A stretch of 64,000 bases of DNA, taken from NCBI GenBank assembly GCA_019916065.1, contig CM034237.1, positions 58,600,590 through 58,664,589 on the forward strand, given 5' to 3'. The translations under genes were made by a program, and so were the position numbers. The notes under the pieces were generated by a model. The model searched no databases and had not been told where the DNA came from. It was given only the letters and a program-made list of their open reading frames with translations. Origin of the DNA: Vitellaria paradoxa (taxonomy: Eukaryota > Streptophyta > Magnoliopsida > Ericales > Sapotaceae). This document shows, piece after piece, positions 12,201 through 25,299 of the stretch; within the stretch, counting starts at the first letter, position 1, and every line of letters starts with the position of its first letter.

Positions 12201-13400
12201 GCCGGCATCATCCTATCAAGGCCATCCCACTCCTTGAACTCCGTATCAAACACGTCATCCAACCCGAGTAGAGGCGTCCCTGGAGATCCACAATGGTCGG
12301 AGTCATCGCAAATCCCATCTAATTTGCCCATGACAACATAACCACCCTCCAACTTTTTCAGAGCCATTCAATCGACAAGCTCCAAAAACCCAGAATGGCC
12401 ATTCTCGTATGCCTTTTGAATAGAATCGACGTCCCCAAGGTAACCTTCCATATCCAGTAAGCTATCAACTCATTGAAATGGATGCGACCATGGCCCCAAA
12501 TGAAGTGACTGCCACGGCGACGGCAGTCAATTAAGATGCTATTGGGCGCCAGATCATACCCAAAGCGTAGCAGCTACTTTACATCGAAGAAAGATCCTTC
12601 TTCCAAAACCCTCACAAGCATCATTGCCTTAGAATCACGTCTTCCTTTCGGAGAGGCGTTGTAACTCGAGGCTTTTGCCAGCAAAATAATTTCAGCGGGC
12701 GAACGAGGCTTTTCGATGAAGGATTCGACCGCAGCTGTAATGCGTCGATCAAGAGCCCCGTAGGCCCCCTGCCCAACCCTTTCTTGCAGAAAGGATAATA
12801 ATAAATTTGGCTCAGACAAGGGCTCCAACTTCATTTCAACTTTGTTTGGATCACCGATGCTGCCATTCCTAGTGAGTAGCACTTCATCCGAATGTTGAAG
12901 GAGAAGTTTCAGCACGACAAGGGCTTCTGGCGCGAATTTCGACCATTGACCATCCAGTATCTCTCTCTTTTTCCAACCAATTTGAATTCCGCATCATCCA
13001 AAATTAGAAGAAATTTGATTCCTTTCATTTCTCCCTCTATTTTCTTCTGCATCGTTTCAGTGTTCTTCTCCTTGTCTGCCTCCGTTTCGCCATCTTTAGC
13101 TTCAGCAATGGCTGGGCGAGACAATTGACGGGCGATACTTTCACGAAGAGACATCTCATCGTAACTCGCAGTCAGGAAAACCCATACAGCACAGTCAAAA
13201 AAACCCTTTCTAATTTCAGAATCACTTATCTGTTCAGCTGCCCAGGTTTTCCTTGATCGACGCTCCCCAACAATAGTAATGACTCTCTCTCCTTTGAACT
13301 TGTCCAGGTCAAAGATTGAGGTTTTCTTTTCTTTGTCCGTCCACAGGTTAAAGATTTCTTTGAAATCCAGCGGATCCACTTCGCTGCACAAATTTTTCAA
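9240..13400 (-). pseudogene. NB-ARC-LRR immune receptor pseudogene
   Basis: A decayed NLR on the minus strand, reading from 13400 down to about 9240. At 12909-13400 is an NB-ARC start: GERVITIVGE, then a P-loop position that reads RRSRKTW instead of a GxGKT form, and kinase-2-like KFLLILDDAEF. After a frameshift near 12930 the frame at 12574-12915 continues (VLKLLLQHSDEVLLTRN, then KLEPLSEPNLLL and SPAEIILLAKAS, in the RNBS-C and GLPL positions). At 12370-12560, in broken frames, a winged-helix-like stretch reads HFNELIAYWI. LRR segments follow at 12077-12367, 11664-12080, 11342-11530, 10509-10730, 9943-10362 and 9336-9548. The 9943-10362 part contains a CLIECSSEMDCVFEM block typical of the C-terminal region of this class. 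The order fits large-LRR receptors like Arabidopsis At4g19050. Many stops, frameshifts and the lost P-loop glycines make it non-functional. An AG at 13383 may be an acceptor site, which would leave the N-terminal exon missing. Confidence 0.8.
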
Positions 13401-13542
13401 CAGGAAAATAAATTAGAATTTCGTAAATCTGAGGGCAACAAGGTTCAATTTTTATATTACTAAAGTCTTGATTTTGTATCATGAATAATAATGATTTTTA
13501 TGTATCTATAAATTAAAAAATCGGTTCATTAAAAAGAAAAAC

Positions 13543-14062
13543 TAAGGATGCGTTTGGCGTACTAAATTTTGATGAAAATCTTTGAAAATTTTTAAAAATT
13601 TCTATAAAATTTTACACATTTCTGCATTCTTAAAATTAAAAAAACATTCAATATATTTCTAAAAAAAGTCGATAACTAGAATTCGGTTAATTAAATCGTA
13701 AAATTTTTTTCGCCATTCTCACCATAGACTCTCAAACTACCAAATGACACCCACTTTGACTATTTTTTGTAGTATTTTTAAAACTGTTTCAACAGATTGT
13801 AGAAACTGTTACAACGGAATCGCGCAGCCAACTTTCGTTCAAATGGTTTCTATAACCCGTTTGGATGGATTGTAGTATAAAGAAGTTATGACTACCTAAA
13901 ATTTTGAATCCGTTCAAATAGAAATTCAGTCTGTCGGAACGAAATCTTATTGTTCATCTCCAAAAAACATAGTTTGAATTGTGTGCACCAAACGCAAGAA
14001 GTTTTCCCAAACTACGTTTTATCTTATTTTATCTCACTTTTTGATGCATTAAACGCACTCTA
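13543..14062. mobile_element. MITE candidate with GTTTGG-type ends
   Basis: The left end TAAGGATGCGTTTGGCGTAC pairs with the reverse complement of the right end, TAGAGTGCGTTTAATGCATC. Both then run into AT-rich sequence. Length about 520 bp, no coding capacity, no certain target duplication. Confidence 0.45.
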
Positions 14063-16039
14063 AATTAAAAAACTGTTCCCCATTTGAATTACATTAATTA
14101 TATGGATTTTGTTTAAAATTTTAAGTGAGAATTTTAACTAACTTTGCCACTTGTTTGAATATTCATATGTCTAACATTTTCATTTTCTATTCATCAAATA
14201 TTTACACTCATACATATATGAATATTTCTAATCTATTGAAAAATTAAAATAAATTTACATCTATTCAAATTTTGAATTATATGTTTATGAACTTTAAAAA
14301 ATCCCAGTTACAATTATACAAAATAACACAACTTCAATTAAAAAGTTTTTGGAAACAAATGTAAAAATATGTGAGATACTAAATATATGTTTTTTAATTG
14401 ATATAAAAATTAAGAAAATCAAAACAATGTTAAAAGTATATTATCAAAAAATAATAACATATATTTTAAATTAATATATAAATTAAAACAATTTAAGAAA
14501 TTAAAATAGATAAGAAATTTAAAACTTCATGTATTTTTAGACAAACATAGAGGACATAATTAACTAGGGAATTAAAATATATTGAGTTGTCAAAGCCATA
14601 AGGTCTCTTAAAATTTGTAATTTATCCTAATAAGAGTATTTATCTTCAAAAAAATAAAGGGCGTGTATTAGAAATTCAATGTGTTGGGTTTAAGTTAATT
14701 TTGATCGTGAAAATTATCTTTTAAGTCTAAAAAAATAAAATAAAAATAAATGAAACAGTAAAAAAATAAATAATTACACAAAGACAAACAACTGGTGATT
14801 AAATATTAATCAGAGGTTAAGAGAAGTAGTAAAATTTTTATCCAATGCCACAAGACAAAATCTAAGGACGAAATTTTATTAATTTAATTAAAAAAGAGCA
14901 TGATGACTAGAAATTTAATTTTTGTTAATGAATTCATAATTATATATTAGTGACCTATTTTGCTATTATTGGCATTAAGTTTATCTGGGACTCACTCACA
15001 TGTTCCGCCAGATAAGTCCCATCGTCATAATCAATGTCATTCCCCCAAACGAAGCGAGTTATGTCATTTTTATTGTCAAACCAACGACTCATGCAAGTAA
15101 AGGTAAATTATATACATCTCACCTAAATGTTTAGTTAAATATATATAAATTTTATACTAGTAAATATTACAATAACATCTCTTCTTTTATAAATATTTTA
15201 TTAACACGAACTCTAATTTATTATACTTCATTCGATACTTGAATAAAAACAGTGACTTAACAAATATTTAAACAATATAATCTATTTAATTATTTAAACA
15301 TATAAATATTCAAAATAAGTTTAATAATATATTTTCGCATCAAGAATTATAATTTTAACATTATTAGTTTATAAAAATACTTTTAACTCACATTAAACTT
15401 TTTATATATTTATAGACCGATAAAGAAAGTATATTATACAAATATTTTGATAAAAATTCATACTTCAAATGATGGTTAGACTCATTAGAGTTAATTATTA
15501 ATAACATTTATAAAGTGCGAGATATCGTCATAAAATATCGAAATGAATTAAGGTTTATTTATATTTAGTCAAATAACTAAGAAAAATTCTTATAATTTAC
15601 TCTTTCTTTACTTAGAAAGCAATAACTATATATATATATATATTTATTTATTTATTTATTTTTTGGAAAAGTTATTCCAACCTCACCTGAAGTTTATTGA
15701 AAATTGAAAAACCACCCATTAGATTTTGAAAAGTAAACTGACACCCCCCCTCTTTTTTTGACAAACTGATAATCCCCGTAGATGTGAGACTTTATAAACT
15801 AACACAAGCATTAATATTTTAACCTTTAATTAAAAATACAACATTTCACATCAACAAAGGATAAAGATAAAGGTTCCATTAGTACAAAAAAATAATAATA
15901 ATAAAACAAACTTGACACATGGTATTCATTCCAAGCACACGCGCCAAGCTCATGACATATCCAAAAGAAAATAGTTAAATTAGTATTATTAACAGAATAT
16001 TACTATTAATTTATTATCTCATTATCCGTTACCTTTTCT

Positions 16040-16042
<3 letters not shown>

Positions 16043-16072
<30 letters not shown>
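16043..16072. repeat. (AT)n microsatellite
   Basis: About 15 uninterrupted AT units. Confidence 0.9.
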
Positions 16073-16076
<4 letters not shown>

Positions 16077-18040
16077 TAAGAATATCACTAAATGACATGG
16101 TCCACTGAATGTCATATACGAACACCACCATTCACAATCAAATTCCTCGTCTTTACCATCCGATTTCCAATCATATGCTTAAACTACTGAAATTTCATAG
16201 AAATCCTAGCTCTCCTAATCTAAACATAAAAAGCAATTAGGCGAGATACAAAAAGAGATTTGATCCATGGCTAATAACTGGTCAGGGACACTAACCAAAA
16301 CCAATTGGGGTATGCCTGCAAACCCACACACTGCTTCCCATTCATTACATAAGTTGAATACGAAGCTGCAAAGCCCACCAATTAGTTTTCCCGATCTTTT
16401 GCAACTAATCCGATCTTGTTTAGAGATTTTAGAACCTTCGAAGTAGTCAATACGAAACAATATGGCACGTGTGCGATACTCGCACACTTGTACGAATTAG
16501 TACCCATACCCAATATTAACCACAGACTCATCTCTTTTTTGGAATGCGTGACAATTTATTATTATCTTTCACACATGCAGACGCAACAATTTTCACCTGC
16601 CATGTGAATCTCTAGACTCTACTTGATGTGGAAGTTTTTCAAATCAGGGATAAAGTTAAGATTTTGAGACACGGGAATAAAAAAAATTTTTAGTAAAAAT
16701 ATTGATGTGTATCGAATTTGGTAAAATGTTTTATTTGATCGTATGAATAAAACTCCTTTTAAAGAAGAGAAATAACTAGAATCGAACTAAAAAGACCAAA
16801 AAATAAAAATAAAAACACTAACCTTTTTATCTAAAATTTATTTTCATTGGAAGAAAAATTTTTCTAATACTACAGTTGATAGAGAAAAATGGTATGTAGA
16901 GAGAAAGGGGGGGAGGGGAATGGTAAAGTAATAGAAGGTGAAAATGACAAGAATGTAGAGTGTATAAGAGAAAATATAAAAAAAAAATAATGAAAGAAAT
17001 AATTTGTAGAGATAGAGAGAGAGAAATAGTGAATAATAGTGAAGCAAAAACATGTGAAAATGATAAGAAGATGAAGTGTATAAAAGAAAATATAAAAAGA
17101 TAATAATTAATGATATGAAAAAAAGAAATCTTAGGGGTAGGGAGAAAGATATTTTTAGATTTGTATTAAAAAAAATGTACTTGATTAATTTTCATATGGA
17201 GTACTTAAAACTTTCCATTTACAAAAAAAGGATCACAACATTAATGATGTATTTATTTTTATAAAATATATTATATGTATATAGACAAAATACCAAATAG
17301 AGGGCCATGGCCACTCCTAAAATCCCCTAACTTCACTCCTGTTTCAAACTTTTTCCCGTTTGTGGGTTCAATGTGCCTTTTTATGCACACCAACTTTCTC
17401 CCATCGATTCTTTCTATACTAAAAGTCTCTAAACTTTTATCAATTTTCTCTAATCTTTTTTTAACTTTTATCAACTTTTTAAAATTTTGTGAATTTCCTT
17501 CAAATTTTTCCAAAATTTTGAGTAACATACTAATGCCAAAATTTCTCAAATTTGACCACTTTTTTGGGGGTACTTTTTAGTGCTTCAAACTTGGACTAAA
17601 TAATTAAAAGGCCTTTAACTACGTTTAAACAAACAACTCATTCAATCATGTACAGAAGTTTGCCTTATGTGATCTATCGTCAATCTGTGAAACATCTATA
17701 TATATATGTTGATAGTTAAATAAAATTATGAAATATATTTACAACATTTCTGGTAGAAAATACAATCAACAAACATGTACAGGCAAAAAATTAAGTTTAC
17801 CATACCAACCCCCAAAAAAATTAAGCTTGCCATCGAAACTATGCACGATAGTATATCAATTTTAGGCATGACATGCACTATTTTACACTAGAAATTAGGA
17901 ATTGATCCATGCGCTGCTGTATGGAATAAAAGAAATATTTTATCTGGACAATTTACATTTAGTCAAGTGAGTTCAAACGAAAATTAATTTTAGAGATTCA
18001 TGAAATTTTTGGAAGAAGTCATGACTTTAATTATCATGCC

Positions 18041-18044
<4 letters not shown>

Positions 18045-18088
<44 letters not shown>

Positions 18089-18110
18089 ATGTATGTATGT
18101 ATGTATGTAT
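18045..18110. repeat. (AT)n followed by (GTAT)n microsatellite
   Basis: About 20 AT units run straight into six or so GTAT units, a compound microsatellite. Confidence 0.9.
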
Positions 18111-20054
18111 AAACAAGCACACAATTCAAACAAAAGTTGAAAATTTGTATACAACCAATTTCTAAGAGTAATAATAAAGTAACTGATATCCAATAAAATA
18201 CAAAAAATTTTTAAACTTAATTTTTAAATTAAACTTTCTTTTTCTTAAAATTTTTAAATTTAACATCTCTAAATTTTAAATTTAAATTTAATATGCATAT
18301 AGTGTATATATAATCACGAAGTGTATATATAATTTTTTTTTTTCCTTTCAACTTTTTCTGGGTGTTGTATTAAACGAAGGGTGTTTTTTATTTCAGAGAT
18401 TATGGCTACAGTAAGGGATCAAACTGCCGGGTAAGAATTTTTTGTATTTTATTTTTGAAATTGCAGGGCTAGATCAGATCAGTTACTTTATTGGATATCA
18501 TTATTTTCCTACATATACATATAACGAAAATAACTTTGCGTCAATTGTATTATGGAAGTAGTATTTAGAGTTGTAAATGATAGGTAATTTAATTGAATAA
18601 AAATTTAGTTAGACAACAAATATAGATATATTACATATTTAAAAATGCGTTTAAAGAAAAAAGGACTATACTGTTTCTGACGATATAGTTTTAATATGCA
18701 TAAAAAAATAAAGTAAATATTAATTAAGTTAGAATTGTGGAGAAAAGTATTTAAGTCAAAAAAATTTAGGACAAGAAAGATTAAACTGTATATATGGAAT
18801 GTAAATTTAATATCAAACAAAATAAAAAAAAATAATTAGAATTGAAAATCAATAAATAATTAAGAGCGGACAATTTCGATAATAAAAATTTTATAATATG
18901 AGTAATATGAGTAGAGGGAGAGATGGGTGAAAATATTACGTATATAATTAAGGCTAGTTGGATCAAGTGTAGAAATACATTTTGACTTTTATGTGATCAT
19001 TGTATGCTTTTAGAGTGTGTTTGGTATTGGATTAAAAGGAGATAAATTTTATCACTATAAAATTTAATCCCCTCTAATTATGTTAAATATACTTTAAAAA
19101 AAATTAAAAACGGGTTTATAATTGATTAAAGGTTAACTTTTCAGATAATGAGGTAGAATAGGTGAAAAGTTATGAAAGTAAAAAGTTAACGATTAATTAA
19201 ATGGGGTGAAAATTATAAAAATAAAAGGTTAACAATTATTTTCATAATATCTACTTCTTAATTTTTAACTACATACCAGGCATATCACTAATATTAAAAA
19301 AATTATAAAATAATTTTTAAACACGTTATATTTTAAAGTTTATATATACACAATAATAGAAAAAATGATGCCTACAAAAGAATTTTAAAGTAAATGTTCA
19401 GTAAAATTGAGAAATGGTAGAGGTAACACTGAGTGAAAATAAATTGATTTTTTATTATCATTTTTAGTAATAGTTAAATTTCATTTAAAAATACAATTTT
19501 GTTTGTAATAATTAATTTTTATTTTAACAAAATATTTAATTTTATTAATTTTTTAAAAAATTATTTGAATTTAATAACATGTATTTAATATTAATTAATT
19601 ATATTGTATATTTAATAATAATTTAATTCAATAGAAATAAAATAAATTAAAATATAATTTAATTATATTGAATAAAATACTTTATTTTAATATGATGCAA
19701 TAAAAATGGAAAAAATGTTAAAATTTATAAAATATCTATAACAAAAATAAATGAGAGTGACAATATTTTTTTATGTTTTTCAGTTTAAATTTTTATTTTT
19801 TGAAAAGAATAAAAATAAATTTAACAAACACGTATTTTTTACAATATTTAAAAATATGTAAAAAAAAAATTAAGAAATAATAAACATATGTGTGTGGATT
19901 TATCAAAATGAGTGATGATAATATCAAAATAAACTTTATTAATGTCATAGCATAGTTAATGTAATTTTTGTATATTAATACTTTTATCCTTATTTAGTTA
20001 TATGGGTAATTTAAGGTGATATTTATTAACGAACTTTTAAATTATTTATTTTTC

Positions 20055-21640
20055 TCCCACTACTTTTGCACAAAACTAGATCTTACCTTTTATTTTTTTA
20101 AAAAGAAAATTAATATAATAATAATAATAATAATGCAAAGTCATAAGTAATTTGAATAATTAAATTTAAATTTTAAATTTTATCGATTTATTTTTTAGTC
20201 ATAAATTTTGATTTATTAATAAATTTTACTTATTAATTTAATAATTAACAGAGTTTGGACAATTAATTTTAAAATATAATTTTTTTTATTTATATTTCAG
20301 TCTTGAGATTTTGATATAATGAATTTTACTACATAATTTAGTAATTAATGGAAACATGAGCATTTTGAGTAAAACTGAATTTTATATATTTATTTTTTAG
20401 TCATAAAAATTAATTTAATAAAAAATTTTACTAAATAATGAAAACATTAGTTCGAATAATTAGTTATTAAAATTGACTTTTATATTTTTAGTAATTATTT
20501 ATTTATTTCCCACTACTTTTCCACAAAACTAGATCTTACATTTTCTTCTTTAAAAAAATATTAATGTAATAATAATTAAAATGCACAGACATGAATAATT
20601 TGAATAATTAAATTTAAATTTTAAATTTTATAGATTATTTTTTAGTCAAATAATTTGATTTATTAATAAATTTTACCTATTGATTTAATAATTAGTAGAC
20701 TTTGGACAATTGACTTTAAAATAAAAATTTTTTATATTCATATTTTAGTCTTGAAAATTTGATATAATGAATTTTACTAAACGATTTAGTAATTATTGGA
20801 AACATGAATATTTTAGATAATTAGCTCTAAAATTAAATTTTATATATTTATTTTTTAGTTATAAAAATTAATTTAATAAAAAATTTTACTAAATAATGAA
20901 AGCATTAATTTAAATAATTAGTTATTAAAATTGACTTTTATATTTTTTAGTAATGAAAATTGATGTAATAATAAAGTTTTACTAATTGATTTACCAATTA
21001 ATAGAAACGTGAATAGTTTGGATGATTAATCATAAAATTTGAATTTTTTTATATTTCTCTTTTAATCATAAAAATTGATTTAATAAAAATTTTATAATGG
21101 AAACATTAATTTGGATAATTAGTTATTAAAATTAAATTTTATATTCTCTTAGTTATAAAAATTAATTTAATAATAAATTTTAGTAATTGATTTATCAATT
21201 AACGTAAACATAAATACATTAAACATAAAAATGAATACTTTGAATAATTAGACCTAAAATTTAAATTTTATACATTTATCTTTTAGTAATGAAAAATTCA
21301 TTTAATGTAAATTTTAACATAATTATTTAAACAAATGGTTCCATTATTTAGTAGAATTTTTTATAAAATTAATTTTCATGAGTAGAAGATAAAAATATAA
21401 AATTAAATTTTATAACTGACTGTTTATCTAGATTACTCATTCTGTTAATTACTAAATCAGTTAGTAAAATTCATTATATCAAATTTTCAAAACTAATAAT
21501 AAATATAAAAATATAAAATATAAAATTAAATTTTCAAACTCCAATAATTATTAAAACAATAAGTAACTAAATTTTTTGACTAAAAAATAAATCTGTAAAC
21601 TTTAAATTTTAGAGTTAATTATTCAAATTACTAGTGGCCT
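20055..21640. repeat. AT-rich repeat block with direct and inverted copies
   Basis: A 463-bp unit starting with TCCCACTACTTTT at 20055 repeats at 20518. Within it and up to about 21310 are shorter diverged subunits of roughly 115-135 bp, each with TTTGRATAATTA, a TTTTTTAGTCATAAAA-like block and AAATTTTACTAA. From about 21315 to 21640 the same sequence appears in reverse orientation, ending in AGTTAATTATTCAAATTACT, which is the reverse complement of the block near 20137. The first part of the unit also occurs, diverged, at 24300-24500. It may be a non-autonomous foldback element that expanded internally. No coding capacity. Confidence 0.65.
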
Positions 21641-24600
21641 CATTTTTTTGAAACTGCTCCCAGCTCACACTATGCTCACACTATGCCGGAGGAGGTGTCA
21701 TAAAGATCTAGAGTGAGAGCAAATAATTTTTTAAAAAATGAAAATAAAAAAAATTTTAATTTTGTGAGAAAGTAGAAAAAATAAATATTAGTTTGAAAGT
21801 TCGTCAATTTAATATATAATAAATATCATATTAGAATTTTTGTATACTAAATAAGGGTAAAATTATCAATATATAAAAATTATATTAAATATGCCCTATT
21901 GTCATCACTCTATCGAATTGTGTGACATAAGCTAGGATCATTACTTATTGAAATAGAATTTTCAAAATGGGATTTAAAATTGTCAAACTCGAGTTTGAAA
22001 ATACTAGTGTTCAAAAAATGAATAAATAAATAAATAAATTTTCTGATACGTCAATCAATATTTCAAAATAATTACTGTTAATCAATTCTAGCTAATCTAA
22101 TGGCAATAATAATCAAATTAAATTTTAATTTTCTACAACTAAAATATACCAATAACTCACGTATAGAGTTTTCACTAGTAACATAATAATTATTTTTAAC
22201 ATAAGGAGAATATTCAAGATAATACTAGAATAACAGTCAATAGCATAACCAAAACAAATACCAAATGTTACAAATAAATCTCAATGACAATATAGAACAA
22301 AATAGATTTATCATTGAATTTAGAGTCATGACAGAGTGGCATATGGATACCTTTCTTTAAGTTGATCTGTAAAGATCATCCGACTGATTATACATAGTGT
22401 TCTGTAATTACAAAAGTAATTCAAAAGAGTATTTTTCTCTAAATTTTTCAGTAATCCAATATTCATAATTTAATACATCATTCTCATCACTAACACAGAT
22501 CTAGATTTATACTAATTGTTGTGAATAAATTTGCACGATTCATACCATTTAATAATATGCATGTTCTTAAAACCAAAAGAGAAATAACTAGTTAACCAAA
22601 TCAAACATGCATTTTTTTACACAAATAAATAAATAATGTTATTAATATATCATGTTTTTTTTTATATTCCACATAAATATTATAGATTTTTCAAATCATA
22701 ATTAGCAAAGCAAAATTGTTCACCTCGGATTGAAGTAAACCAAATAAATGTGAATTATCTCAAACAAATAAACACAAAAATATTAAAATTCAAACTAAAA
22801 ATATATAATTTATCGTGTCTTAAACATCAATTGCACTCGTTAATCACTTAAATTGTAAAATTATAATAATTAAAATCTAGCCCAAACTTATAAGTATTAA
22901 TAACATATTTTATAGGCCCCGAAGGTAGCTACACCATATCGCAACCCAAAAATTCCAATCAAACACAACTCACTTCTCCCATCCGCTACATGGGGTCATA
23001 AGAAAGCCACCCGAACTCTCATTTGGTTAACTGTTTTGTCCCCTCGCATTGGCTACAATTATTATTATTTTTTATTTATTTTATTTTTTTCTTGTCTTAC
23101 GCACTTTAGAAGTTTCAAAAAAATCTCCACAAATTTCTACAAAACTTTTCTTACCTCAAACCTCTATAAAATCTTTACAAATCTCTATAATATCTTTAAA
23201 TTCTAATAAATCTTTATAAATCTCAATAAATTCAAACTAAATCTCCAAAAGCCAAAAAATCTTCGTTTGAACAAATTTGAATTGCATGGATTTTTATTAT
23301 TCGTATTTATCTTTGTGTGGTTTGTCACATTTTATCTTTAACTTTTATAACTTTAAACAATTCAAAACTTTCACAGATTATACTTTAAAAAAAAAAATTA
23401 CCCTTCGTTTGGAAATATTCCTCTCTTAAAATTGATTTAATTTAATTTAGTAAATAAAATTTTGTATTTGGAATATATTTTGAATTTAAGAATTGAATTG
23501 ATTTGATTTAAGAAAAATATTAAATTTGACTATATTAATAGGAAATAGAAAATATGATAAATTAAGATAAATTTGTCTACTTACTTAAATGGCTTAAGCA
23601 AATAATGAATTTTCATCAAATTCTATTATTTTATATTAGATTTCAAATGATTTAAAAATTTAAGTTATGAAATAAAATAAAATCTAATTTATAAAATTTT
23701 ATTTTAATTCTAAAAATAAGAGTGGGTAAGAATTCTCATCAAATTAAATTAAATCTTATAAAAAATATATGATTCCGAACAAATACATGGTTCTAAACTC
23801 AAATCCATAGTTCAAAGCTCTATGTCAAAAATTTGATGCAACATGTATTAAATTTGATTGTCTATGGATACGTGATTAGTTGACCGGATAAGTACACGAA
23901 CTTAAGAAGATTGATTAATAATAAAAGATTGATTTGTTTCGACAAATTAGAAAGATTGATTTGTTTCGAGGGGAATCAGAAATCTCTAAAGTCAAGTTAG
24001 TCAAGTTCTAACAGAAGAATATATAGTCACTAATTGCCAACCAAAGTAGGATATATAGTCACAACCGAAGAAGGACATATAATCACTATTTGTCAACCGA
24101 TATAAATAGAATAAGTTAACTAGAAATAAATCACTTACCTTACAAATTAGGAACAAACTCCTCACAATTTTAAACAACTTATTCTAATTCAAATTAAATA
24201 TCTTCCTATTATAAAATTTAGGTACGTTCTCATCTACCCTTACTGCTATCAATATATTAAAAGGTAATCTTAATGACCGAGCAAATTTTATTAATGCCAC
24301 ATCATATTTAATGCAAATTTTATATGTACATGCAATTTTATACTTATTTAGTTATATGGAGAATTTAATGTGATATTTATTATTTATTAAATGAACAAAC
24401 TTTTAAATTAGCATTTATTTCCTTCTCTTTACTCTCTCGCAAAATTAAATATTACTTTCTTTCTTTTTATTATTTTTGTTTTATCAAAAATATTAATATA
24501 ATTGTACACATAAATTTTGTGTTTGGAAATTAAACACAAGGTATTATGAGGTCATGTTTGGAAATTAAACATAAGAAATTAAGAGAACAAATTGAATTTT

Positions 24601-25299
24601 TAATGCTTTGTAGAAAAATTGGATTACAATCTTTGAACTTCAAAGAACTTATTCTCTTCTTGACGTCAATTCAAGGGTTTAATCTAGCTTAATCCGTTTG
24701 AGCTGATTATTCTCTTCTTGACGTCAATTTGAGGGCTTAATTCAATAGAATCTCCTTGTATGTATGTAAAAGAATGTGTATTTATACTTGGTAGTGACGT
24801 CTATTTATAAATATATAGAAATCACAATAACATGAAGTCACAAATGCATTTAACTTCTACAGGATATTTTATTTTATTATTATTTTATTTATTAATAAGA
24901 TATAATATCAAGGAATTAAGATAGTATTATATTCTTTAAATAATTATCTCTTATTTATTTATTTTATAAGAAAAAAAAAATAAGAGATAATAATCATCTT
25001 TAGTAGTGAGTCTTGTTGACAAGTGACTCAATTTGATCCAAGTCTTGTTATCTTCACTGCATCACTTTTATATGTGACGACAAGTGATTCGTCCATTTGT
25101 GCAATTTTGTTAAAATCCTTTTGTGAGACACATGACAAGATTTAATTTGTTTATTTAATTGACTTTTATTTGACTTGGCAATATTAATTGGTCAAAATTT
25201 ATGTGTTTACAACAATAATAATAATAATAATAATGACGACGATAATAATGTAAGAGAAGGAACATTCCTCTTTTCATGGATGCGATACCAGGGATGACA
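21641..25299. other. AT-rich intergenic DNA
   Basis: No gene seen. It holds a MITE-like stretch near 23400-23790 (ends CCTTCGTTTGGAAATA and, reversed, TATTTGTTCGGAATC) and a diverged copy of the 20-kb repeat near 24300-24500. A CTTCTTGACGTCAATT block is repeated at about 24656 and 24715. Confidence 0.4.

Larger units (their letters stand above)
13401..19929. other. AT-rich intergenic region with MITEs and microsatellites
   Basis: No gene supportable. Reading frames here are short, low-complexity and lack domain signatures. It contains a MITE candidate (13543-14062), (AT)n tracts and AT-rich sequence that may be old transposon debris. The segment 16100-16620 is less AT-rich but yields no recognisable protein. 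Confidence 0.45.

Noticed and set aside
17271..17580. Overlapping frames of 92 and 101 codons on opposite strands
   Set aside because: Phe/Leu/Lys-rich low-complexity peptides made by AT-rich DNA, without recognisable domains or conserved partners.
18990..19290. MITE with GTGTGTTTGGTATTGG-like ends
   Set aside because: The putative right end (reverse complement ATATGCCTGGTATGTAG) is only weakly similar, and no target duplication is visible.
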